A stretch of DNA of 11,322 nt from JAMCUI01 sp964520615 (GTDB lineage Bacteria; Patescibacteriota; Microgenomatia; 2-02-FULL-39-11): positions 1 through 11,322 of the forward strand of contig CAZFNL010000045.1 of assembly GCA_964520615.1 (NCBI GenBank). The letters run 5' to 3'. The notes beneath the pieces were generated by a model. The model was not told the DNA's origin, did not search any database, and saw nothing but the letters and a program-made list of their open reading frames with translations. Below are positions 6,393-11,322 of this stretch, one piece after another. Numbering within the stretch: the first letter of the stretch is position 1; each line of letters starts with the position of its first letter. The translations under genes and the position numbers were made by a program.

Positions 6393-8882
6393 ATGGTAAA
6401 AAGACCGTCACAACGTGATTATCATCCCAAAAAAACAAATGTTTTAGCCTTAATCTTTCTCTTACCTATATTATTCCTAAAATGGATCGGCGACCTCATT
6501 ATTCTCCCTTTCAAAAAAATACCATCACTTATTTATAAGACCTATATTATTTTGGGGGCATCAATAAGTGAAGCGCTCCCCGAGCTTACGCTCGGGGCAT
6601 CAGCCCGATCGGTCATTCGGAGCGCGAAACCCCGAACCGAATGCCCGCTAGAAAACCATTCATACCACGGGTTGACACCCGGGACATTCTGGTGCTGGGG
6701 TAAAATACTAACCTTGCTCAAACTTTCTTTGGCAAAGATTAAATTCAAACCACCAGCTATAAAAGTAAAACCACAAACCAAACCCGTAATAATCTTTAGA
6801 AAAAGACATACCCTGGAAGATTTAAGAGATAAAATTTCAATTTTACGGCAAAAAATTGACTCATTTCGTATTCCCTGGCCTTCCATGCAAAAATCCCTAA
6901 AAATAAGAAGAGCGATAAAACTGCTGATCATTAAAATTAAGTATTTTTTCCTTGGGGCGTTAGCGGTTTCCATCATTGCAACCGCTTTAGAACTAAACAG
7001 TGAAATCCAATCGCTGCCCAATCCTATTTTTCTTTCCAACCGTGCCGTACCCACTACCACAAAAATTTATGATAGAAACGGAAAACTTTTATACGAAATC
7101 TATGCTGATGAAAACCGCACGCCTGTCAAGTTATCAGAAATCCCGTTGATGGTTAAGGAGGCTACTGTTGCGGTAGAAGATAAAGGCTTTTATAACCACG
7201 GAGGATTTTCTATCCCTGGAATTGTCAGGGCTGCTCTTCATGATATAAATTCATCCAATCTTGAAGGAGGTTCCACAATTACACAACAACTTGTCAGAAG
7301 CGCCCTTCTTACGCCTGAAAAAACTTTTGAGAGAAAACTGAAAGAAATTGTTCTTTCTGTATGGGCAGAACAAATTTATTCCAAAGACCAAATTCTAGAA
7401 ATGTATCTCAACCAGGTCCCTTACGGCGGAACTGCATGGGGAATAGAAGCCGCTTCAGAAACATATTTCGGTAAGAAGGTCCACAATCTGACACTACCTC
7501 AAGCCGCACTTCTCGCAGGATTACCCGCAGCGCCAACGCTTTACTCCCCTTTTGGAACACACCCCGAGCTTGCAAAAGTAAGGCAAGAGGAAGTGTTAGA
7601 TGAAATGGCAAAAAGCGGTTACATTTCAGCTCAAGAAGCACAACAGGCAAAAAATGAACCTCTAAATCTACGAAAACCCTCAGTACCTATTGCAGCTCCA
7701 CATTTTGTCATGTACATCAAGGATCTGCTGGAAGAACAATACGGACCAAGATTAGTAGAAATGGGTGGCCTGCGTGTCACAACAACACTTGACCTATCCA
7801 TACAGGAAATGGCGCAAAAAATCGTCACTAACAACATAGAAAATCTGAAATCGCTGAATGTAGGTAATGGAGCGGTGCTTATCACTGATCCAAAAAATGG
7901 ACAAATATTAGCTATGGTTGGATCAGCCAATTATTTTGATAAAAATTCCGACGGAAATGTAAATCTTACCACAGCACTTCGTCAACCTGGCTCCTCCATA
8001 AAAGTTGTCAATTATGCTAAAGCTTTAAGCATGGGCTATACAGCTGCAACTATCATCAATGATTCACCAATCACTTTCACTTCGCCAGGTGCACCTTCTT
8101 ATTCACCTGTAAACTACGATGGTAAATTCCATGGCAATATACCTTTAAGAGTGGCATTGGCATCATCATTTAATATACCAGCGGTTAAAGTTTTAGCAAC
8201 AATTGGTGTAAAAAATATGATTGAACAGGGAAAACTTATGGGGATTACTACCTGGAACAATGATAGCCTTTATGGTTTATCACTAACTCTTGGAGCAGCT
8301 GATGTCACTATGATTGATATGACCAAAGTCTATGGGACTTTGGCTGACAATGGAATAAAACATGACCTGACGCCTTTTTTGAAAATCGAAAACTACAGGG
8401 GAGAAACTCTCCCTTCTCCGATCCCTGATAATGAGACACAGGCGGTATCACCTGGTATAAGCTTTATTCTTTCAAGCATATTATCCGACAACAACGCTCG
8501 AATTCCGGCTTTCGGCCCCAATTCGTCACTTGTCATCCCCGGTAGAACCGTAGCCGTCAAAACAGGCACCAGCGACAATAAAAGAGACAACTGGACAATT
8601 GGCTATACACCAGATTATGTTGTTGCCGCATGGGTAGGCAATAATGACAACTCACCAATGAATCCACTTCTCACTTCAGGAATCACTGGCGCAGCCCCAA
8701 TCTGGCACGACATTATGGCTAACCTGCTTTCAAATATCCCTGATAAACCATTCACGCTACCGGCAGATACCATTTCTATACCATGTTATGGACATGTTGA
8801 ATATTTTATTCAGGGTACAGAACCAAAAGGTGGCTGTATTCTACCGCCTACAAACATTCCCAAACCTACAGATAAACAATAA
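6393..8882 (+). CDS. Class A penicillin-binding protein (PBP1A-like) with long N-terminal extension
   Basis: Second bifunctional peptidoglycan synthase, 829 residues from the chosen ATG (6375 would add six). GT51 motifs: EDKGFYNHGG (catalytic E262), GGSTITQQ (292-299), RKLKE (314-318) and KDQILEMYLNQVPYGG. Transpeptidase motifs: SSIK (S534, K537), SFN (592-594) and KTGT (723-726). All catalytic residues are present. Unlike its neighbour, it has about 160 extra residues before the usual membrane anchor (about 182-200). These include another hydrophobic segment (about 16-40), the GC-rich inserted segment (residues 55-102) and a basic stretch. The second hydrophobic segment may alter topology or act as a hairpin anchor. 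Where both proteins align, similarity is high, including a 23-bp DNA identity (4201-4223 and 7059-7081), which indicates tandem duplication. Only 13 bases separate its stop from the convergent cupredoxin gene. The C-terminal tail is shorter than in the first PBP. Confidence 0.94.
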   Translation: MVKRPSQRDYHPKKTNVLALIFLLPILFLKWIGDLIILPFKKIPSLIYKTYIILGASISEALPELTLGASARSVIRSAKPRTECPLENHSYHGLTPGTFWCWGKILTLLKLSLAKIKFKPPAIKVKPQTKPVIIFRKRHTLEDLRDKISILRQKIDSFRIPWPSMQKSLKIRRAIKLLIIKIKYFFLGALAVSIIATALELNSEIQSLPNPIFLSNRAVPTTTKIYDRNGKLLYEIYADENRTPVKLSEIPLMVKEATVAVEDKGFYNHGGFSIPGIVRAALHDINSSNLEGGSTITQQLVRSALLTPEKTFERKLKEIVLSVWAEQIYSKDQILEMYLNQVPYGGTAWGIEAASETYFGKKVHNLTLPQAALLAGLPAAPTLYSPFGTHPELAKVRQEEVLDEMAKSGYISAQEAQQAKNEPLNLRKPSVPIAAPHFVMYIKDLLEEQYGPRLVEMGGLRVTTTLDLSIQEMAQKIVTNNIENLKSLNVGNGAVLITDPKNGQILAMVGSANYFDKNSDGNVNLTTALRQPGSSIKVVNYAKALSMGYTAATIINDSPITFTSPGAPSYSPVNYDGKFHGNIPLRVALASSFNIPAVKVLATIGVKNMIEQGKLMGITTWNNDSLYGLSLTLGAADVTMIDMTKVYGTLADNGIKHDLTPFLKIENYRGETLPSPIPDNETQAVSPGISFILSSILSDNNARIPAFGPNSSLVIPGRTVAVKTGTSDNKRDNWTIGYTPDYVVAAWVGNNDNSPMNPLLTSGITGAAPIWHDIMANLLSNIPDKPFTLPADTISIPCYGHVEYFIQGTEPKGGCILPPTNIPKPTDKQ
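6555..6698 (+). repeat. GC-rich palindromic element inserted in frame in the PBP gene
   Basis: About 62% GC (counted over 6571-6700) against about 33% in the 60 bases on each side. It is dense in hairpins. CCCCGAGC/GCTCGGGG (6578-6585 with 6590-6597) is a perfect 8-bp stem with loop TTAC. CGGTCATTCGG/CCGAATGCCCG (6610-6620 with 6637-6647) is an 11-bp stem with one mismatch. CGGGT/ACCCG (6668-6672 with 6677-6681) is flanked by ACCA/TGGT (6655-6658, 6690-6693). GCGCTCC (6573-6579) can also pair with GGAGCGC (6619-6625). A 9-bp direct repeat GGGGCATCA occurs at 6555-6563 and 6594-6602. Removing 144 bp (48 codons) restores a smooth reading YIILG-KILTLL typical of the surrounding segment. TGGGG lies at both borders (6553-6557, 6696-6700). 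Exact borders are inferred. Confidence 0.65.
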
Positions 8883-8895
8883 AACAGTAATCGAT

Positions 8896-9426
8896 TTATT
8901 GTGTCACTTTCACCAAACCAGTGTCTGACGGCAACATATGATTGTGATATCCCCAGTTTCCGACTTTTTCAAAAGTATAAGTATAAGTTCCATTTTTCCC
9001 AACGCTGCTTAATTGATCAAATCCCGGCAAATCAGTATGAACCGGATGTGGATTTGAGGCTACCCACATCGGTGAACTGGTCTTATTTGTCCAAGTAACT
9101 GATGTACCTATTTTTATATTAATGCTGTTTGGAACAAAACCATTATCGGTATAATCCACCGTCTCTTTTACCACAGATTGTCCACTTACTGAAGCTGAAA
9201 CAGAGGAAGAACCGGCTGCAGAATCTGAAGCAACAATGTTTTCCTTTTTTATAGCACTTGATGATCCTGAAGCGGTATTTTGCACTACGCTCTGGACTCT
9301 TTCCGTTTCGTTTGTTGTACCAACACTCATTTCACTTTTTGACTGTTTACCTTTTACTGCAAAATATCCGGCAGCAACCGCAAGTATCATCACTATCAAA
9401 GCAATTACATAACTTTTAGAATTCAA
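8896..9426 (-). CDS. Membrane-anchored cupredoxin-like protein lacking the type 1 copper cysteine
   Basis: The 176-residue protein has an N-terminal membrane or signal segment (about 6-24), a Ser/Ala/Val-rich low-complexity linker (about 30-88) and a C-terminal cupredoxin fold (about 89-176). It contains DYTDNGFVPNSINIKIGTSVTWTN, SNPHPVH (H127, H130) and WGYHNHM (H161, H163, M164). Blue copper proteins use His-Cys-His-Met; here the Cys position is replaced and the whole protein has no cysteine. A His-rich, non-blue copper or other metal site is likely if it binds metal. It probably sits on the outer face of the membrane. It starts at TTG, 33 bases after ykuK, behind a very strong SD, and is probably co-transcribed with ykuK. 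The metal and role are unknown. Confidence 0.85.
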   Translation of the reverse strand: MNSKSYVIALIVMILAVAAGYFAVKGKQSKSEMSVGTTNETERVQSVVQNTASGSSSAIKKENIVASDSAAGSSSVSASVSGQSVVKETVDYTDNGFVPNSINIKIGTSVTWTNKTSSPMWVASNPHPVHTDLPGFDQLSSVGKNGTYTYTFEKVGNWGYHNHMLPSDTGLVKVTQ

Positions 9427-9431
9427 AGTCT

Positions 9432-9445
9432 ATCACCTCCCTCCG
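9432..9445 (-). promoter_or_regulatory. Near-perfect Shine-Dalgarno of the cupredoxin gene
   Basis: Read on the minus strand it is CGGAGGGAGGTGAT. GGAGGTGAT matches the 16S anti-SD over nine bases and GGAGG ends 9 bases before the TTG start (9424-9426). It decides the start at TTG in the absence of an ATG. It is the strongest SD in the window. Confidence 0.85.
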
Positions 9446-9459
9446 AAATAAATAGAATT

Positions 9460-9939
9460 TCATGTATGTCTATCTGCAACTTTTGACGCTCCGTAAGATT
9501 CAGGTTTTGTCTTTACCTTAAAGCCTGAACCTTTTATCATTCCAACAATTTCAGTTATTATTTCTTTAGTCTCTCCCTTGTTACCAATATCAACATGTAT
9601 CTCTACATCATACTTTGTAATCCCGTCTTTCTCAAAAACATTCAGGAACTCGTCTGCAGCAACTAGAGATAAAGTTGCTTCTTTATAAATTCGGTTGCGC
9701 AAAACCATGCTTTTTACCTCAACAATCCTCTTCCAGAAATATATCCCTCCCGTTCCAATACGGTGTACCACAATTGCTGTAACAAAATCTATTCCCGACC
9801 CGTTTTTAGGCTGTGAATCTGTTCCTATTACAATCTGATATTTTTCCTGAGGCAATTTCTCCATAAACTGGAGTATTTTTTCACGGACTTCAGAGAGGTT
9901 TAATAGACCATATGTGATACTGTTATACTGATTATTCAT
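9460..9939 (-). CDS. ykuK: YkuK-like RNase H-fold protein (DUF458)
   Basis: 159-residue cytoplasmic protein of the YkuK/DUF458 family, predicted to have an RNase H-like fold. Its cellular role is not established. Visible family features are the first strand YQIVIGTDSQ (35-43, acidic D41), a central RNRIYKEATLS helix (E87), EIHVDIG (113-119, D117) and the C-terminal KPESYGASKVADRHT (145-159, D156). These acidic positions are reasonable metal-ligand candidates, by inference. The Bacillus YkuK protein has a similar length and ends with a similar KPxSYxA...ADR tail, which supports the TGA stop as genuine. The start has only an A-rich upstream stretch. The gene precedes the cupredoxin gene by 33 bases, and an extended -10 promoter lies 43-51 bases upstream. 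The symbol reflects homology only. Confidence 0.85.
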   Translation of the reverse strand: MNNQYNSITYGLLNLSEVREKILQFMEKLPQEKYQIVIGTDSQPKNGSGIDFVTAIVVHRIGTGGIYFWKRIVEVKSMVLRNRIYKEATLSLVAADEFLNVFEKDGITKYDVEIHVDIGNKGETKEIITEIVGMIKGSGFKVKTKPESYGASKVADRHT

Positions 9940-9981
9940 TTTTCTAATTTTCTCAAAGAGGTAGATAACAAAACGTTTCCT

Positions 9982-9990
9982 ATTCTATCA
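9982..9990 (-). promoter_or_regulatory. Extended -10 promoter for the ykuK-cupredoxin pair
   Basis: On the minus strand this reads TGATAGAAT, an extended -10 (TGn plus TAGAAT, 5 of 6 matches). A weak TTGTCG lies about 22 bases upstream of the hexamer. The predicted leader is about 35 bases. A candidate only. Confidence 0.4.
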
Positions 9991-10045
9991 CACGGATATA
10001 ATTCATCGACAATTTTAGATTCAGACTTATACATCAACCCAAAAC

Positions 10046-10074
10046 TTGACAAACTGACCATATTAGTATATTAT
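10046..10074 (+). promoter_or_regulatory. Near-consensus sigma70-type promoter
   Basis: TTGACA (10046-10051) is a perfect -35. After exactly 17 bases comes TATTAT (10069-10074), 5 of 6 matches to the -10. The transcript start is expected near 10081, giving a leader of about 32 bases that contains a hairpin. It is the best promoter in the window and drives the small IPATG protein. Confidence 0.75.
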
Positions 10075-10084
10075 AGGCCGAATT

Positions 10085-10100
10085 TCCGCATTATTGCGGA
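10085..10100 (+). promoter_or_regulatory. 5'-UTR hairpin before the IPATG gene
   Basis: TCCGCA (10085-10090) and TGCGGA (10095-10100) form a 6-bp stem with a TTAT tetraloop, 12 bases before the ATG and just after the predicted transcript start. No SD is present between hairpin and start. It may stabilise the 5' end or shape initiation. Confidence 0.45.
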
Positions 10101-10112
10101 TTATATTTATAT

Positions 10113-10478
10113 ATGACTTCAAGCAGATTCATTCTTATATTTTTAGGATTTATTATTCTTATTATTGTCATACTCTCAAGTAGCCGAATAGCATCAACCC
10201 TAAGAGATAAGTTTGGCAACCTTATTCCTCCATCCTTAAGGCTGGCCAAAATCTCTCCTTCGCCTACACCGATATTAACTCAAAAAACACCAACTCCTTC
10301 TGTCTATACGAAAGTTATATCGGGAGGCAATAATTCTTCAAACAATACTTTTTCCCGAAGCCGTACATCCTCACCTGAACAAATACCGGCTACAGGCCCA
10401 GAAGATATAGCCTGGCTAATTCTGGGAGGCAGCTTTATTGCTGGAATCTCCCTTAAAAGAATTACTGTAAAGGATTAA
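10113..10478 (+). CDS. Small envelope protein with sortase-like IPATG tail
   Basis: 121 residues. It has an N-terminal hydrophobic segment (about 6-23, signal or anchor), a Pro/Thr/Ser-rich middle (about 48-88) and a C-terminal tail IPATG (91-95), then PEDIA, a hydrophobic stretch (about 98-114) and the basic residues KR. That three-part tail is the layout of LPXTG-type cell-wall sorting signals, with Ile in place of the first Leu. This suggests a sortase substrate displayed on the surface, but no sortase gene is in the window and the protein matches no family I recognise. The hydrophobic tail is rather short and the motif might be coincidental. A near-consensus promoter and a leader hairpin precede it, with no SD. 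It is divergent from ykuK. Confidence 0.7.
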   Translation: MTSSRFILIFLGFIILIIVILSSSRIASTLRDKFGNLIPPSLRLAKISPSPTPILTQKTPTPSVYTKVISGGNNSSNNTFSRSRTSSPEQIPATGPEDIAWLILGGSFIAGISLKRITVKD

Positions 10479-10573
10479 TTTCTCCACTCAAAGTCTAACT
10501 TCTCAACTAGAACTCATCTCGATATTCTGTTTTTAGCTTCGATTATGTTATTCCCTCAGGCTTGAAAATAGAG

Positions 10574-10603
10574 TTTTGAGATAACTTCTAATCTATCTCA
10601 AAA
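10574..10603 (-). terminator. Hairpin across the stop of the orphan membrane protein gene
   Basis: TTTTGAGATA (10574-10583) and TATCTCAAAA (10594-10603) form a perfect 10-bp stem with a 10-base loop. On the minus strand it overlaps the TAG stop (10593-10595) and is followed by CTCTATTTTC, moderately T-rich. It may serve as a weak terminator for this gene and, lying between convergent genes, for the IPATG gene as well. The 114-bp gap 10479-10592 holds nothing else identifiable. Confidence 0.5.
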
Positions 10604-11087
10604 ATGTCAACAACATATAACCAGCGGGGTATGACGAAGTTGTCGCTAAATGGGAAGATGTTGAGGCGGGAATTACAGGAACCTCTATTGAGGAACTAGT
10701 TGCAATTGGAACGGATAATATAGGAGGAGAAGTCGGTACTGGAGTTTCCTCTAAAGAGATTGTGGGAGTCGCTTTTTGTAAAATATTAACAAATCCTGGC
10801 AACTGCATATTAGTATTCACCTTAAAAAACGTCGTAAATAGAAGTGTGGTTACCGCAATAAACAAAAAAAAAGTAAGAAGGAATATAAAATAAAACCATA
10901 TAGGAATACCCTTTCCTTTTGCATGAAGAAGTATTTTGGGATTCCTTTCGGGTGATTGCGAAAATACCGGAATTTGACTAGACGTCGTATTTTTATTAGA
11001 ATACCACCTCGTCTGATCTGACTCAGTTGAAAAACTAGAGGCTATATCTTTACTTTCAGGTTGATTATTGATTTTGAAGTTATCCAT
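10593..11087 (-). CDS. Single-pass membrane protein of unknown function
   Basis: I do not recognise this 164-residue protein. It has a polar, probably disordered N-terminus (1-58, rich in Ser, Asn, Gln and Thr) ending in a basic patch (K51, K57, K59). One strongly hydrophobic segment follows (about 62-88). Residues 105-164 are a Pro/Ser/Thr/Val-rich tail with repeated TPxP-like and ATSSS-like patches. The basic residues before the membrane segment suggest the N-terminus is inside and the tail outside. The tail could be a wall-spanning stalk, by inference. The reading frame is long and membrane-like, so I treat it as real, but no conserved domain supports it. No SD is seen at the ATG; a hairpin spans the stop. 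Confidence 0.6.
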   Translation of the reverse strand: MDNFKINNQPESKDIASSFSTESDQTRWYSNKNTTSSQIPVFSQSPERNPKILLHAKGKGIPIWFYFIFLLTFFLFIAVTTLLFTTFFKVNTNMQLPGFVNILQKATPTISLEETPVPTSPPILSVPIATSSSIEVPVIPASTSSHLATTSSYPAGYMLLTFLR

Positions 11088-11119
11088 ATGACCAATTTAT
11101 TTATAAACTTATTTATTTC

Positions 11120-11148
11120 ATTTTGATTTATTATCCTTTTTGCGTCAA
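11120..11148 (-). promoter_or_regulatory. Weak promoter candidate for the orphan membrane protein
   Basis: On the minus strand TTGACG (11143-11148, 5 of 6) and CAAAAT (11120-11125, 4 of 6) are separated by 17 bases. The predicted leader is about 26 bases of A/T-rich sequence without an SD. Confidence 0.3.
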
Positions 11149-11167
11149 GCGATAATCAATGCAATAA

Positions 11168-11205
11168 ACCCATACGTAACCGGGTCTCCAATAAAGACAG
11201 TGGGT
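11168..11205 (+). ncRNA. Possible structured leader element
   Basis: ACCCA (11168-11172) can pair with TGGGT (11201-11205), enclosing GTCT/AGAC (11184-11187 with 11195-11198). It lies upstream of the partial gene at 11294. No known riboswitch or tRNA family was recognised, and it would matter only if transcription starts upstream of it. Confidence 0.2.
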
Positions 11206-11223
11206 AGAAAATCGATCTCCAGC

Positions 11224-11252
11224 TTGTTTTATTAACGAAATCTCAATACAAA
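11224..11252 (+). promoter_or_regulatory. Weak promoter candidate for the 3'-edge gene
   Basis: TTGTTT (11224-11229) and TACAAA (11247-11252) are separated by 17 bases. Matches are modest (3 and 4 of 6). A start near 11253-11259 would put the 11253-11293 hairpin at or near the very 5' end of the mRNA. Confidence 0.3.
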
Positions 11253-11293
11253 AGTAGTAGGACACACTTTTTACGAAAGGAGATCCTACTACT
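11253..11293 (+). promoter_or_regulatory. Start-codon hairpin with the ribosome-binding site in its loop
   Basis: AGTAGTAGGA (11253-11262) and TCCTACTACT (11284-11293) form a perfect 10-bp stem whose 3' arm ends on the base before the ATG (11294). The 21-base loop contains AAAGGAG (11276-11282), a good SD. GATCTCC (11214-11220) upstream is complementary to GGAGATC (11279-11285), which includes the SD, offering a competing pairing. Confidence 0.6.
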
Positions 11294-11322
11294 ATGGGTA
11301 AATCTATCACGGGAATCCTCCA
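11294..11322 (+). CDS. Start of an unidentified gene (partial, cut by window edge)
   Basis: The ATG follows an SD (AAAGGAG, 11 bases before the start) and a strong hairpin. The visible peptide begins MGKSITGIL and runs off the window after nine complete codons. Too little is present to identify the product. The SD and hairpin are the main support. Confidence 0.5.

Noticed and set aside
6672..6706. TTGACA ... TAAAAT within the inserted element as an internal promoter
   Set aside because: The spacer is 23 bases, too long for a sigma70-type promoter.
6542..7060. 172-codon minus-strand open frame opposite the second PBP N-terminus
   Set aside because: It mirrors the coding strand and the GC-rich insert, has no recognised domain, no SD and no place in an operon.
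11160..11220. tRNA or known riboswitch upstream of the edge gene
   Set aside because: Short complementary segments exist, but no cloverleaf, T-loop GTTCRA pattern or recognisable riboswitch core is present.

Overview
The window looks like a small, AT-rich bacterial genome, most likely a Candidate Phyla Radiation (Patescibacteria, Microgenomates-like) organism. This is an inference from the gene mix: an archaeal-type cytidylate kinase, a GapN-type glyceraldehyde-3-phosphate dehydrogenase, a CvpA-CAP fusion, a Cys-less membrane-anchored cupredoxin, a possible sortase substrate and two class A penicillin-binding proteins. Most genes lack a clear Shine-Dalgarno (SD) sequence. TGA ends two conserved genes where their families normally end, so the code appears standard and UGA-recoding lineages are unlikely. 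No rRNA, tRNA, CRISPR array or transposase was recognised.

Layout. 1-133 holds no identifiable gene. 134-691 (+) is a cytidylate kinase, convergent across a structured gap (692-874) with a three-gene minus-strand operon read from 3884 to 875: CvpA-CAP membrane protein, dtd (D-aminoacyl-tRNA deacylase, one base after the previous stop) and gapN. A 133-bp divergent gap separates this operon from two tandem plus-strand class A PBPs (4018-6267 and 6393-8882), each with its own TATAAT box close to the start. The second PBP carries an abrupt GC-rich, hairpin-dense, in-frame segment of about 144 bp in its N-terminal region. It resembles a palindromic element inserted into a coding gene and is the most interesting feature here. 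Next is a minus-strand pair, a ykuK-like RNase H-fold gene followed by the cupredoxin, which starts at TTG behind a near-perfect SD. Divergent from these is a small plus-strand protein with an IPATG sortase-like tail and a near-consensus promoter. A minus-strand single-pass membrane protein of unknown function follows. The window ends in a structured leader and the first codons of another plus-strand gene.

Functional theme. Much of the window concerns the cell envelope: two peptidoglycan synthases, a CAP-domain protein, a cupredoxin, a probable wall-anchored protein and an orphan membrane protein. Housekeeping genes (cmk, dtd, gapN, ykuK) are interspersed. At the RNA level, hairpins lie just upstream of several SD-poor start codons and across several gene ends, which hints at structured RNA in initiation and 3'-end formation. 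That last point is inference.
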